Source: Mesorhizobium sp. J8 (GTDB lineage: Bacteria > Pseudomonadota > Alphaproteobacteria > Rhizobiales > Rhizobiaceae). From it: a stretch of 64,000 nt of DNA. Shown here piece by piece: positions 24,207-33,468 of this stretch. Where the stretch lies: NCBI RefSeq assembly GCF_016591715.1, contig NZ_AP024109.1, positions 6,508,001 through 6,572,000 on the forward strand, read 5' to 3'. The notes under the pieces were generated by a model. The model was given only the letters and a program-made list of their open reading frames with translations, did not search any database and was not told the origin of the DNA. The stretch's first letter is position 1. Each line of letters starts with the position of its first letter. A program made the position numbers and the translations under genes.

Positions 24207-26885
24207 CTAGAATTTGTCGTCTTCGGTCGGGACCAAAATCTCGCGTTTGCCGGCATGATTGGCCGGGCCGACAATGCCTTCCTTCTCCATCTTCTCGATG
24301 ATCGAGGCGGCGCGGTTGTAGCCGATGCCGAGCCGGCGCTGGATGTAGCTGGTCGAGGCCTTGCCGTCGCGCAGCACAACCGCCACCGCCTGGTCGTAGG
24401 GATCGTCGGAATCCTCGAAATTGCCGCCGCCACCGCCGCCGGAACCGCCCTTGCCGGACGGACCGTCCTCGTCCTCCTCCTCGTCGTCCTCGGTGATGGC
24501 GTCGAGATATTCCGGCACGCCCTGCAGCTTCAGGTGCCCGACGACCTTCTCGACCTCGTCGTCGGAGACGAACGGGCCGTGGACGCGCTGGATACGGCCG
24601 CCGCCGGCCATGTAGAGCATGTCGCCCATGCCGAGCAGCTGCTCGGCGCCCTGCTCGCCAAGGATGGTGCGGCTGTCGATCTTCGACGTCACCTGGAAGG
24701 AGATGCGGGTCGGGAAATTGGCCTTGATCGTGCCGGTGATGACGTCGACCGACGGGCGTTGCGTCGCCATGATGACATGGATGCCGGCGGCGCGCGCCAT
24801 CTGCGCCAGGCGCTGCACCGCGCCTTCGATGTCCTTGCCGGCCACCATCATCAGGTCGGCCATCTCGTCGATGATGACCACGATATAGGGCATCGGCTCG
24901 AGGTCGAGGTCCTCGGTCTCGTAGATCGCCTCGCCGGTCTGGCGGTCGAAGCCGGTCTGCACCGTGCGCGAGATCTTCTCGCCCTTTTTCTCCGCTTGCT
25001 GGACGCGCGCGTTGAAACCGTCGATGTTGCGCACGCCGACCTTGGACATCTTGCGGTAGCGGTCCTCCATCTCGCGCACGGTCCATTTCAGCGCGACGAC
25101 CGCCTTTTTCGGATCGGTGACGACAGGCGTCAAAAGATGCGGGATGCCGTCATAGACCGAGAGCTCGAGCATCTTCGGGTCGATCATGATCAGCCGGCAT
25201 TCCTGCGGCGTCATCCGGTAGAGCAGCGACAGGATCATGGTGTTGATGGCGACCGACTTGCCCGAGCCGGTGGTGCCGGCGACCAGCACGTGCGGCATCT
25301 TGGCGATGTCGACGATGACCGCCTCGCCATTGATGGTCTTGCCGAGCGCCAGCGCGAGCTTGGCCTTGGTCGTCTCGAAATCGCGGCTCGCCATGATTTC
25401 GCGCAGATAGACCGTCTCGCGCTTGGCGTTTGGCAATTCGATGCCGATGGCGTTGCGGCCGGGCACGACCGCGACGCGGCAGGCGATCGCGCTCATCGAG
25501 CGCGCGATGTCGTCGGAGAGGCCGATGACGCGCGAGGACTTGATGCCGGGCGCGGGCTCCAGCTCGTAGAGCGTGACGACCGGGCCGGGGCGGACATGGA
25601 TGATCTCGCCCTTGACGCCGAAATCCTCCAGCACGCCTTCGAGCAGCCGCGCGTTCTGCTCCAGCGCGTCCTTCGACAGGCTCGGGTCCTTGGCGACGTT
25701 CTTCGGCTCGGACAGAAAATGCAGCGACGGCATCTCGAACGTGTCGGAACCGATGAGGGAGGTCTGCGCCTCGCGCTGGACGCGGGCGCCCGGCACCGGT
25801 CGCGCCGCCGGCGCCTCGACGCGGGTCGCGGCATCTGAGCGGAAGTTCCGCACCTTGGCCGCCGGCGCGCCGCGGCGCTGGGCAGGCGCCTCGTCGTCGA
25901 AATCGTCGAGGTCGACGTCTTCGTCCTGCTCGTCGTCGAATATATCCTGGTCGGCCGGATCGACCGAGGCGCTGCGGTCGTTGACCATGGCGGCGAAGAA
26001 TTCCGGCTCGACGCGGGCACGACCGCCCGGGCTCATCCGGCTTTCGGCGAATTCGGCCGATTCGACCCGCTCGGCGGCGCGCCGCCAGGCGCTGGCCTTG
26101 GGCTCCATCGGCGGCTCGAACTCATCACGCTCCCGCCTGCGCCGCTCGGCGCGGCGGTGCAGGAAGGCGCGGAACGACAGCCACCAATGGGTGAGGGCGC
26201 CGAGCGCGAGGATCCCCTCGTCGCCTTCGTCCTCATCCTCGTCGAACAGCATCTCGTCCTGCTCGCGCGGATCGGGCGCGGCGGCGCGCTCCATCACGGC
26301 AAAGCCGTTCTTGCGGGCGATCAGCGCCGAGCCATAGGCGAACAGCCACAAGGTCGGCGCGGCGAGGATGACCGCTATGATCGTCGCGAAAAGGCCTTTC
26401 GGGTAGCCGCCGACGGCGATGCCCGGGATCTTCAGCACCATGTCGCCGAACACGCCGCCGAGCCCGGTCGGCAGCGGCCAGGTGTTGGGCGGCGTCACGC
26501 AGCCGGCGATGGCCGCGGCCAAGAGCGCGAAGCCGAACCAGGCGAAGCCGCGCTTCGGCAGTTTGTCGACGCCGCGCGCGGTGAACAGGAGAAAGCCCCA
26601 GATCACCGCCGGCACCAGCCCCGCGACCGCGGCAAGGCCGAAGAACTGCATAGCAAGGTCGGCGAACACCGCGCCGGCATAGCCCATGGCGTTGGTGACG
26701 ACGTTGCTGGTGGCGTGCGAGAAGCTCGGATCGGCGACGTTCCATGTGGCCAGAGCCGCGATGCCGAAGGCGGTGAACAGGAACAGCCCGGCGCCGACCA
26801 GCCGCCCGACCTGGCGTCGCGCGAATGCCTGGATGCCGTGCCCCGTATCGGTCAGCGCGAGCGGTGCTGAGGCGCCTGAACGCAT
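24207..26885 (-). CDS. ftsK: DNA translocase FtsK
   Basis: Septum-anchored hexameric DNA pump that clears the chromosome terminus and activates XerCD at dif. The 892 residues have four N-terminal membrane segments (from [20 protein letters not shown] on), an acidic linker ([26 protein letters not shown]), the motor with Walker A in [17 protein letters not shown] and Walker B in [15 protein letters not shown], and the C-terminal gamma winged helix ([33 protein letters not shown]). ATG at 26885 has GGGGAAG upstream. A full CtrA-type box lies 80 bases before it. Confidence 0.96.
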   Translation of the reverse strand: MRSGASAPLALTDTGHGIQAFARRQVGRLVGAGLFLFTAFGIAALATWNVADPSFSHATSNVVTNAMGYAGAVFADLAMQFFGLAAVAGLVPAVIWGFLLFTARGVDKLPKRGFAWFGFALLAAAIAGCVTPPNTWPLPTGLGGVFGDMVLKIPGIAVGGYPKGLFATIIAVILAAPTLWLFAYGSALIARKNGFAVMERAAAPDPREQDEMLFDEDEDEGDEGILALGALTHWWLSFRAFLHRRAERRRRERDEFEPPMEPKASAWRRAAERVESAEFAESRMSPGGRARVEPEFFAAMVNDRSASVDPADQDIFDDEQDEDVDLDDFDDEAPAQRRGAPAAKVRNFRSDAATRVEAPAARPVPGARVQREAQTSLIGSDTFEMPSLHFLSEPKNVAKDPSLSKDALEQNARLLEGVLEDFGVKGEIIHVRPGPVVTLYELEPAPGIKSSRVIGLSDDIARSMSAIACRVAVVPGRNAIGIELPNAKRETVYLREIMASRDFETTKAKLALALGKTINGEAVIVDIAKMPHVLVAGTTGSGKSVAINTMILSLLYRMTPQECRLIMIDPKMLELSVYDGIPHLLTPVVTDPKKAVVALKWTVREMEDRYRKMSKVGVRNIDGFNARVQQAEKKGEKISRTVQTGFDRQTGEAIYETEDLDLEPMPYIVVIIDEMADLMMVAGKDIEGAVQRLAQMARAAGIHVIMATQRPSVDVITGTIKANFPTRISFQVTSKIDSRTILGEQGAEQLLGMGDMLYMAGGGRIQRVHGPFVSDDEVEKVVGHLKLQGVPEYLDAITEDDEEEDEDGPSGKGGSGGGGGGNFEDSDDPYDQAVAVVLRDGKASTSYIQRRLGIGYNRAASIIEKMEKEGIVGPANHAGKREILVPTEDDKF

Positions 26886-26964
26886 GCTCTTCCCCGTGAT
26901 CGTTGCCTGGCCGGGCGCATGGCGCATTCCGGCAGATTCGAGCGTCAGACTATCGGGGGGAAGG

Positions 26965-26979
26965 TTAAGGCCGCATTAA
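26965..26979. promoter_or_regulatory. CtrA-type box upstream of ftsK
   Basis: TTAAGGCCGCATTAA is an exact TTAA-N7-TTAA, the consensus of the alphaproteobacterial cell-cycle regulator CtrA. It lies 80 bases before the ftsK start, a plausible promoter position. In a GC-rich genome such a motif is uncommon by chance. Binding is inferred, not shown. Confidence 0.55.
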
Positions 26980-27093
26980 CCATGGGTCTTTACCGGGCTT
27001 CGGCTCGAACAAAGATGGCAGGCCTCGCGACCCGCCATCCTTTGCCTGAAACGGCGAAGTGATCGGGCTCCTTGCGGACCCGACCTGCCGCAG

Positions 27094-27369
27094 TCACCTT
27101 CTGCCGGCGTAGGTTACGAGATTGGCGCAGAACTCGGCGTGAGGCTTGCTCATCGCCGCGTCCTGGCATTCCTTCATCATCATGTCCTGCTTGTCCTTGG
27201 GCATCGCAGCCCAGGCCGCCTTGAAGTCGGCCTCGGACTTCATGGTCTTCATGCTGGAGTCGGTGAAGAACGGGGCCATGTTGGCCGGCTCATCGAGAGC
27301 ACCGGCAAGTGCAACGCCGCTGATCATCGAAAGAGCCATCGCTCCCAGGAAGATATTCTTGATGTTCAT
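27094..27369 (-). CDS. Small secreted protein, 91 aa
   Basis: Unrecognised family. A clear signal peptide (MNIKNIFLGAMALSMISGVALAGA) with a cleavage site near residue 22 precedes about 68 mature residues that are Met- and Lys-rich (MKTMKSEADFKAAWAAMPKDKQDMMMKECQDAAMSKPHAEFC). The two Cys residues (about 68 and 81) may form a disulfide in the periplasm. ATG at 27369 with AAGGA 8 bases upstream supports this start over the much longer open frame. It is probably monocistronic, read toward ftsK. Confidence 0.75.
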   Translation of the reverse strand: MNIKNIFLGAMALSMISGVALAGALDEPANMAPFFTDSSMKTMKSEADFKAAWAAMPKDKQDMMMKECQDAAMSKPHAEFCANLVTYAGRR

Positions 27370-27510
27370 CAGGTGGTTCCTTCCCTCTTGTTTGGCGGAC
27401 GCCTTGATGACGCTCGCAGTCCAGGTACGGAACCTCGCAGGCCGATGTTTCATGCAGGCGAGATCAAGTGAACGTGATCGAAAAGGCGAGGATGGCCCCC
27501 TGACAAAAAG

Positions 27511-27535
27511 GAGGCCCGGAAGTGTTCCGGGCCTC
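27511..27535 (-). terminator. Rho-independent terminator of glnK-amtB
   Basis: A perfect 11-base stem, GAGGCCCGGAA / TTCCGGGCCTC, with a GTG loop. On the minus strand it is followed by CTTTTTG, so it should end transcripts coming from amtB, whose stop is at 27678. Confidence 0.8.
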
Positions 27536-27587
27536 AAGGCGTGAGCCCCTTTCGAGAGCGTCACGACGGGATCTTGGGAGGAATTCC

Positions 27588-27655
27588 GGGCCGGCGGGAG
27601 GAGGATCCGCCGGCCCTTGGCGCAATTCCGAACGGTCCCGGTCCGGAATTGCGCC
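27588..27655. repeat. Two consecutive hairpins downstream of amtB
   Basis: GGGCCGGCGG (27588-27597) pairs with CCGCCGGCCC (27607-27616), and GGCGCAATTCCG (27619-27630) pairs perfectly with CGGAATTGCGCC (27644-27655). Both lie between the amtB stop and its terminator, in the 3' untranslated part of the transcript. The second belongs to a rhizobial repeat seen in part near 21651. They may protect mRNA or be mobile repeat remnants. Confidence 0.6.
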
Positions 27656-27677
27656 GAAGCAGAGAGCGAAATGAGCC

Positions 27678-29024
27678 TTACGGCACCACCTCGCCGTGCT
27701 GGGTGACGTCGAGACCTTCGACCTCTTCCTGGGTCGACGGACGCAGGCCGACCAGCGCCTTCACGATGTAGAGGATCACGAAGGTGGCGATCGCCGTCCA
27801 CAGGATAGTGAAGACGATGCCGTAGAGCTGCTTGCCGACGGAGGCGTCCTTGCCGAGCGCGTTGATCGCCGGATCGGCGAGCGCGCCGGTGAGCAGGGCG
27901 CCGACCACGCCGCCGACGCCGTGCACGCCGAAGGCATCGAGCGAGTCGTCATAGCCCATCGCATGCTTGAGCTTGACCGCCGACAGGTAGCAGACGACGC
28001 CCGCGATGATGCCGACGATGAAGGCGCCGGTCGGGTTGACGAAGCCGGAAGCCGGCGTCACGGCGACCAGGCCGGCGACGGCGCCCGAGATGATGCCGAG
28101 AACCGAAGGCTTCTTGGCGACGATCCATTCGGCGAACATCCAGGCCAGCGCCGCCGCCGCGGTGGCGACCTGCGTGTTCATCATGGCGGCACCCGCAAGC
28201 CCGTCGGCCGCCAGTTCCGAACCGGCGTTGAAGCCGAACCAGCCGACCCACAGCAGCGAGGCGCCGATCACCGAGTAGACCAGGTTGTGCGGCGCCATGT
28301 TGGTGGTGCCGTAGCCTTCGCGCTTGCCCAGCACCAGCGCGCAGACCAGGCCCGCGACACCGGCATTGATGTGGACGACCGTGCCGCCGGCGAAGTCGAG
28401 CACGCCGGCCGAGCCGAGGAAGCCGCCGCCCCACACCCAGTGCGCGATCGGCGCATAGACGAAGACCAGCCACAGGCCCATGAAGATCAGCAGCGCCGAG
28501 AACTTCATGCGCTCGGCGAAGGCGCCGGCGATCAGCGCCGGGGTGATGATGGCGAAGGTCATCTGGAACATCGAGAACACGAATTCAGGGATGTTCGCCA
28601 CGCCCGGCGCCCAAAGCGTCGCGGTGGTGATGCCGTGATGGAAGAATTTCGTGAAGCCACCGAGATAGGCGTTCGTGGCGCCGCCGTCGGAGAAGGCGAG
28701 CGAATAGCCGAACATGAACCACAGCACGGTCACCAGGCAGGTGATGGCGAAGCTCTGCATGATGGTGGCGAGCACGTTCTTCTTGCGCACCATGCCGCCG
28801 TAGAACAGCGCCAGGCCGGGGATGGTCATCATCAGCACAAGCGCCGTCGAGGTCAGCATCCACGCGGTGTTGCCGGTGTCGAGCGCGGGCGCCGGCGTGG
28901 CGGGCGCGGCAGCGGTGGCTGCCGGGGCGGCCTCCTGCGCGATGGCGGCGACGGTGCTCATGGCCACGAGTGCCAGCGAAGCGGCCGCGCGTCCCGTCGT
29001 CTTCAAGGGGGAAGGTATGTTCAT
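27678..29024 (-). CDS. amtB: Ammonium transporter
   Basis: An Amt/Mep channel for ammonium uptake, trimeric in the inner membrane. The 448 residues begin with a cleavable signal peptide (SLALVAMSTVAAIAQ) and a Pro/Ala linker, then eleven membrane helices. The pore residues are recognisable: twin-His segments FAGGTVVHINAGVAGLV and GVHGVGGVVGALLTG, and the Phe gate region. It follows glnK by 31 bases, the universal glnK-amtB pairing in which GlnK plugs the channel when nitrogen is plentiful. A terminator lies at 27511-27535. Confidence 0.97.
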   Translation of the reverse strand: MNIPSPLKTTGRAAASLALVAMSTVAAIAQEAAPAATAAAPATPAPALDTGNTAWMLTSTALVLMMTIPGLALFYGGMVRKKNVLATIMQSFAITCLVTVLWFMFGYSLAFSDGGATNAYLGGFTKFFHHGITTATLWAPGVANIPEFVFSMFQMTFAIITPALIAGAFAERMKFSALLIFMGLWLVFVYAPIAHWVWGGGFLGSAGVLDFAGGTVVHINAGVAGLVCALVLGKREGYGTTNMAPHNLVYSVIGASLLWVGWFGFNAGSELAADGLAGAAMMNTQVATAAAALAWMFAEWIVAKKPSVLGIISGAVAGLVAVTPASGFVNPTGAFIVGIIAGVVCYLSAVKLKHAMGYDDSLDAFGVHGVGGVVGALLTGALADPAINALGKDASVGKQLYGIVFTILWTAIATFVILYIVKALVGLRPSTQEEVEGLDVTQHGEVVP

Positions 29025-29055
29025 TGAACTCTCCGTTGGAATGGATGGTCGCCGC

Positions 29056-29400
<345 letters not shown>

Positions 29401-29476
29401 TCACCCTTTGCTGTTGCGGTCCCCCGCGTTTGCACACCTTCACCGATCCCGAGGAGCCGGAGAGTGCACGACAGGA

Positions 29477-29493
29477 TTCAAGCTCCGTGCCAA
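29477..29493 (-). promoter_or_regulatory. Sigma-54 promoter of glnK-amtB
   Basis: Read on the minus strand, TTGGCACGGAGCTTGAA matches the -24/-12 consensus TGGCAC-N5-TTGCW except for A in place of C in the -12 element (TTGAA). It is about 83 bases before the glnK start, leaving a leader of about 70 bases. Nitrogen-regulated glnK-amtB operons use this promoter class. Confidence 0.7.
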
Positions 29494-29544
29494 TTGCCGA
29501 AGCAGGGTGTTAACCTGTTGTAAACAAAGGGGATGGCCGGCCGG

Positions 29545-29561
29545 TGCACATCATTCGCGCA
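29545..29561. promoter_or_regulatory. NtrC-like enhancer site
   Basis: TGCACATCATTCGCGCA fits the 17-base NtrC dyad TGCACC-N5-GGTGCA with two mismatches, at its sixth and thirteenth bases. It lies about 52 bases upstream of the -24 element of the sigma-54 promoter, closer than usual but compatible with activation. Assignment rests on motif plus context. Confidence 0.5.
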
Positions 29562-29641
29562 CGGCTTGGCAGGTATCAAAGCCTAAAAAGTGGGCAGAAA
29601 ATCAAAAATGCGCGTTTTGCAGGCAAACAAGGGAAGCCGGC

Positions 29642-30505
29642 TCAACGTTTGAGCCGGATGAGCCCTTCCTGAGCGACGGAGGCGATCAGCGTTCCGTCGC
29701 GCGCGAACAGCGAGCCGCGGGTGAAACCGCGCGACCCTTGCGTCGACGGGCTGTCCTGGTTGTAGAGGATCCAGTCGTCAAGCGAATGGGCGCGGTGGAA
29801 CCACATGGCGTGATCGAGGCTGGCGGCCTGGATGTCGCGGTCGAAGATGGCGCGGCCATGCGCGAAGGTCGAGGTGTCGAGCAGCGTCATGTCCGAGAGA
29901 TAGGCGAGCACGGCCGCCTGCGTCGCGCGGTTTTCAGGCACCGGGCCGGTGGTGCGGATCCAGATGTTCTGCTGCGGCTCCAGCTTCTCGCGGCTGGTAT
30001 AGTGCTTCAGCATCACCGGCTTCATCTCGATCGGCCGGTCGCGCTCCCAGTAACGCCTGATGCCTTCCGGCACCGCCTCGCCGAACTTGCCGAGTAGCTC
30101 GCGCTGGGTGAGCAGCGTGTCCGGCGCCGGCACGTCGCGCGGCATCGGCAGCTGGTGCTCGAGCCCGACCTCGTCCTGCTGGAAGGACGCCTCCAGCGAG
30201 AAGATCGCCTGTCCGTGCTGGATCGCCACGACCCGGCGCGTGGTGAAGGAGCCGCCGTCGCGGATGCGGTCGACCTCGTAGACGATGGGCAGCTTGGTGT
30301 CGCCAGGCCGCATGAAATAGCCGTGCAGCGAATGCACGTGGCGTTCCGGCTCCACGGTGCGCTGGGCAGCGACCAGGGCCTGCGCGATGGTCTGGCCGCC
30401 GAAGACGCGCTGCCAGTCGACCTTGGGGCTGCGACCACGATACAGATTGTGTTCGAGCTGCTCGAGGTCGAGAATGTCCAGAAGCTCGTCCATGGCCGCG
30501 GTCAT
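29642..30505 (-). CDS. tesB: Acyl-CoA thioesterase II
   Basis: Hydrolyses medium- and long-chain acyl-CoA thioesters. The 287 residues form the double-hotdog fold: first repeat YRGRSPKVDWQRVFGGQTIAQAL, HSLHGYFMRPGDTKLPIVYEVDRIRDGGSFTTRRVVAIQ; second repeat with the catalytic Asp region, SDMTLLDTS, and SLDHAMWFHRAHSLDDWILYNQDSPSTQGSRGFTRGSLF, where Asp, Gln and Thr of the triad lie. ATG at 30505 has AAGGA 8 bases upstream. It is divergent to the UbiH-type gene. Confidence 0.95.
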   Translation of the reverse strand: MTAAMDELLDILDLEQLEHNLYRGRSPKVDWQRVFGGQTIAQALVAAQRTVEPERHVHSLHGYFMRPGDTKLPIVYEVDRIRDGGSFTTRRVVAIQHGQAIFSLEASFQQDEVGLEHQLPMPRDVPAPDTLLTQRELLGKFGEAVPEGIRRYWERDRPIEMKPVMLKHYTSREKLEPQQNIWIRTTGPVPENRATQAAVLAYLSDMTLLDTSTFAHGRAIFDRDIQAASLDHAMWFHRAHSLDDWILYNQDSPSTQGSRGFTRGSLFARDGTLIASVAQEGLIRLKR

Positions 30506-30608
30506 GTTTGAAATCCTTCAAGGATGTGCCATGGCCGGTTTCGGACAGGACGCGCAGGCAGTCAAGGCCGCAGACGGCGGCCGGCCGAAGCCGCGAAAGG
30601 ATAATGCC

Positions 30609-31886
30609 ATGGTCGATCGCAAGCCGAAGGAAGCGGAAGCGAACGGGAGCCGCGAGGCGCCGCTCGACGTGCTCATCGCCGGCGCCGGCTATGTCGGCCT
30701 CACCGCCGCCGTGTCGCTGAAGCAGGCGCGCCCTAGCCTCGCCATCGCCATCGTCGATGCGGCCCCCGCCGGCGTCTGGCGGAAGGACGGCCGCGCCTCG
30801 GCCATCGCGGCGGCCGCCAGCCGCATGCTGGAGCAGCTCGGCGTCTGGGAGGAGATCGCGCCCGAAGCGCAGGCGATCACCGAAATGATCATCACCGATT
30901 CGCGCGCCGCCGACCCGGTGCGTCCGGTGTTCCTGACCTTCGACGGCGAGGTGGCGCCCGGCGAGCCTTTCGCCCACATGGTCGCCAACCGCGACCTGAA
31001 CGGCGCGCTGCGCCGCCGCGCCGAAAAGCTCGGCATCGACATCATAGAGGGCATGGCGGTCAGCGCCTTCGACGCGAATGGCGCCGGCATCACCGTGCAT
31101 CTGGCCGACGGCGCGACGCTCAGGGCGCGGCTGCTGGTTGCCGCCGACGGCGTCAATTCGAAGCTGCGCGACATGGCCGGCATCAAGACGGTGAAGTGGG
31201 AATACGGCCAGTCCGGCATCGTCTGCACGGTTGCGCATGAGCGCCCGCACAACGGCCGCGCCGAGGAGCATTTCCTCCCCGCCGGCCCCTTCGCCACGCT
31301 GCCGCTGAAGCCGGACAAGGACGGCACCAACCGTTCGTCGATCGTCTGGGTGGAGCGCACGGAAGATGCCAAGGCGCTGGTCGAGGGCGACGAGTTCGTC
31401 TTCGAGCACGATTTGGAGCAGCGCTTCGGCCTGAAGCTCGGCGAGATCCGCGTCGCCGACAAGCCGCGTGCCTGGCCGCTCGGCCTGACGCTCGCCCGCG
31501 CCTTCGTCGCGCCGCGCATCGCGCTCGCCGGCGACGCCGCGCACGGCATCCACCCGATTGCCGGCCAGGGCCTCAATCTCGGCTTCAAGGATGTCGCGGC
31601 GCTCGCCGAAGTGGTGGTGGAGGCCGACCGGCTCGGCCAGGATATCGGCGCCCTAGACGTGCTCGAGCGTTACCAGCAATGGCGCCGCTTCGACACGCTG
31701 CAGATGGGCGTCACCACCGACGTCCTGAACCGGCTGTTCTCCAACGACATCGGCCCGCTGCGCGCCGCGCGCGATCTCGGCCTCGGCCTGGTCGAGCGCA
31801 TGCCGAAACTCAAGGATTTCTTCATCCGTCAGGCCTCGGGCCTCTCCGGCGACACGCCAAGGCTGTTGAAGGGCGAGGCGATCTGA
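30609..31886 (+). CDS. UbiH/UbiF/COQ6-family FAD monooxygenase
   Basis: A flavin hydroxylase that probably adds a ring hydroxyl in ubiquinone synthesis. The 425 residues have the FAD-binding DVLIAGAGYVGLTAAVSL (residues about 20-37), ADGVNSKLRDMAGI in the middle and the second FAD motif LAGDAAHGIHPIAGQGLNLGFKDVAAL, the UbiH signature. Which ring position it hydroxylates (UbiH, UbiF, UbiI or a combined UbiL/UbiM type) cannot be told from one gene. ATG at 30609 has AAGGA upstream; it lies 103 bases from the divergent tesB. Confidence 0.9.
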   Translation: MVDRKPKEAEANGSREAPLDVLIAGAGYVGLTAAVSLKQARPSLAIAIVDAAPAGVWRKDGRASAIAAAASRMLEQLGVWEEIAPEAQAITEMIITDSRAADPVRPVFLTFDGEVAPGEPFAHMVANRDLNGALRRRAEKLGIDIIEGMAVSAFDANGAGITVHLADGATLRARLLVAADGVNSKLRDMAGIKTVKWEYGQSGIVCTVAHERPHNGRAEEHFLPAGPFATLPLKPDKDGTNRSSIVWVERTEDAKALVEGDEFVFEHDLEQRFGLKLGEIRVADKPRAWPLGLTLARAFVAPRIALAGDAAHGIHPIAGQGLNLGFKDVAALAEVVVEADRLGQDIGALDVLERYQQWRRFDTLQMGVTTDVLNRLFSNDIGPLRAARDLGLGLVERMPKLKDFFIRQASGLSGDTPRLLKGEAI

Positions 31887-32050
31887 ACGATTTGCTGATT
31901 GGCGCACGCCTCTCAACTTCGTCGGGCGGAGCGACGCGAAGCGGAGCGCAGACCCGGGGATCCATTTCGTGACCTTGATCGCAGGGCGCAGAATTCTGCG
32001 CCGCCGCGGTTCTGCATCCTGAGCAGGTCGTCGCGCTTGTGCGACACGCG
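31887..32050. repeat. Intergenic repeat fragment and 18-base palindrome
   Basis: The segment CGGGCGGAGCGACGCGAAGC near 31922-31941 resembles the loop of the dispersed element at 46952-47011. A perfect palindrome GGCGCAGAATTCTGCGCC occupies 31985-32002. The gap lies between convergent genes and shows no coding sequence; it may serve as a terminator. Confidence 0.5.
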
Positions 32051-32407
32051 TCATGACCCTGGTATGTCGTAGATCGCCCTGACCTCGACGGTGCCGAGCT
32101 CGGCCAAGGGAACGCGGTCGGCGATCGCCAGCGCCTCGTCGAGATCCGCCGCCTCGACCATGAGGAAGCCCAGCAATTGCTCCTTGGTTTCGGCGAAGGG
32201 GCCGTCGGTCACCAGCCGCTTGCCCTTGCGCCGCCTGAGCGACTTCGACATCTTCACCGGCTGCAGCGCCTGAGCGACGATCAGCTTGCCCTGCCTTTCC
32301 AGTTCCCTGTCATAGGCCAGCGAGTCGGCATCGAGCTTGGCCGATTCCTGCGGGCTGAGCGCGAAGAGGTCCTTTTCCTGGCCGTAGACCAGCAGCACAT
32401 ATCTCAT
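32051..32407 (-). CDS. YCII-related (DGPF domain) protein
   Basis: A 118-residue ferredoxin-like protein of the YCII/DGPF family: MRYVLLVYGQEKDLFALSPQE, LERQGKLIVAQALQPVKMSKSLRRR, TDGPFAETKEQLLGFLMVEAADLDEALAIA and the final TVEVRAIYDI. Such proteins often accompany ECF sigma factors in rhizobia, but none is present here. Its ATG overlaps the TGA of the preceding 74-residue membrane-protein gene, so the two are coupled. Function is not established. Confidence 0.9.
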   Translation of the reverse strand: MRYVLLVYGQEKDLFALSPQESAKLDADSLAYDRELERQGKLIVAQALQPVKMSKSLRRRKGKRLVTDGPFAETKEQLLGFLMVEAADLDEALAIADRVPLAELGTVEVRAIYDIPGS

Positions 32408-32628
32408 TTCGATCTTCCTTGTTGCGATGAACCATAAGATCCGGCCCGGACGGTGTCAGCCGCGCCTCTGGCTGCCCCGTGGTCGAGAAGGCACGCGGCG
32501 ACCCCGATGACGGCAACCGCCACCAAAAGCCGGCCGAAGCCCGATGGCGGCAAATCCAGCCAGAAGTCTTCCTTGCGCCGCGGCTTGCCGCCTGAACGTT
32601 GCCACACCGAGAAAAACAGGTTGTCCAT
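32404..32628 (-). CDS. Small single-span membrane protein, 74 aa
   Basis: Unrecognised. MDNLFFSVWQRSGGKPRRKEDFWLDLPPSGF is followed by one hydrophobic span (GRLLVAVAVIGVAACLLDHGAA) and a short polar tail. The open frame extends much further upstream, but GGAGG lies 5-6 bases before the ATG at 32628, which decides the start. It overlaps the YCII gene by ATGA, an arrangement suggesting joint expression and perhaps joint function. Confidence 0.6.
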   Translation of the reverse strand: MDNLFFSVWQRSGGKPRRKEDFWLDLPPSGFGRLLVAVAVIGVAACLLDHGAARGAADTVRAGSYGSSQQGRSK

Positions 32629-32822
32629 GCGAGCCTCCATCCGGCCGTCAAGTCGTGGCCGCCCGCAGGACGCTCCGGCCCGATCGAAGCCGACATTTTT
32701 GCACGCACCTTTCTTTGAGATTTTTTTTGACGCCTGGAGCCGGATGGTCTTCCGCCGCACCCGCGCTATAGTCTTCGGGAACGTCGGCGCCCGCCGGCGA
32801 AAACCCCGACAAGGAGGACTCC

Positions 32823-33248
32823 ATGGACCGCACCGCAAACGCCGTCTGGAAAGGCAATCTGAAGGAAGGCAAGGGCACGCTGGACACCCAGAGCGGCACC
32901 TTGAAGGGCACGCCCTATTCATTCAAGGCGCGCTTCGAGGACGAGAGCGGGAAATCCGGCACCAACCCGGAAGAGCTGATCGCCGCCGCCCATGCCGGCT
33001 GCTACGCCATGCAGCTCTCGCATTTCCTCGCCGAAAACGGCACGCCGGCCGCCGAGCTCGACGCCAAGGCGGTGGTGACGCTGGTGCCAGGCACCGGCAT
33101 CACCGGCAGCGCCATCACTTTGGTCGGCAAGGTGCCGGGCATCGACGCGGCGAAGTTCAAGGAATTGGCCGAGAAGGCCAAGGCCGAATGCCCGGTGTCG
33201 AAGGCGCTGGGAGCGATCAAGGTGTCGCTGGATGCTAGGTTGGGGTAA
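32823..33248 (+). CDS. osmC: OsmC family peroxiredoxin
   Basis: Thiol-dependent reduction of organic hydroperoxides. The 141 residues match OsmC rather than Ohr: AVWKGNLKEGKGTLDTQSGTL, GKSGTNPEELIAAAHAGCYAMQLSHFLAENG with the peroxidatic Cys, and KAKAECPVSKALGAIKVSLDA with the resolving Cys. ATG at 32823 has AAGGAGG upstream (AAGGAGGACTCC). It stands alone, divergent from the 74-residue gene; a separate ohr gene lies at 46341. Confidence 0.95.
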   Translation: MDRTANAVWKGNLKEGKGTLDTQSGTLKGTPYSFKARFEDESGKSGTNPEELIAAAHAGCYAMQLSHFLAENGTPAAELDAKAVVTLVPGTGITGSAITLVGKVPGIDAAKFKELAEKAKAECPVSKALGAIKVSLDARLG

Positions 33249-33280
33249 TCGGCTTCTACCTGGCGGGGTGGCGATCCTTC

Positions 33281-33468
33281 GCGCCCCCTCTGCCCTGCCG
33301 GGCATCTCCCCCACAAGGGGGGAGATTGGCAGTTTTGGCGCCGGCGCTTGTCCTTCAACGCTGGAGATTGGCGAAAGCCGGCGTAACATCTGATCTCCCC
33401 CCTTGTGGGGGAGATGTCCGGCAGGACAGAGGGGGGCGCTGTCCCGCCGACGTTTCCCGCCATCAAAT
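33281..33468. repeat. Long inverted repeat (CCCCTTGTGGGGGAGAT type)
   Basis: ATCTCCCCCACAAGGGGGGAGAT on the left (about 33304-33326) and ATCTCCCCCCTTGTGGGGGAGAT on the right (about 33392-33414) are nested inside GCGCCCCCTCTGCCCTGCCGGGC and GTCCGGCAGGACAGAGGGGGGCGC outer arms. The whole is a large palindrome between the convergent osmC and yceH genes. It is a common dispersed intergenic element of rhizobia; a relative lies at 43116-43268. Confidence 0.75.
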
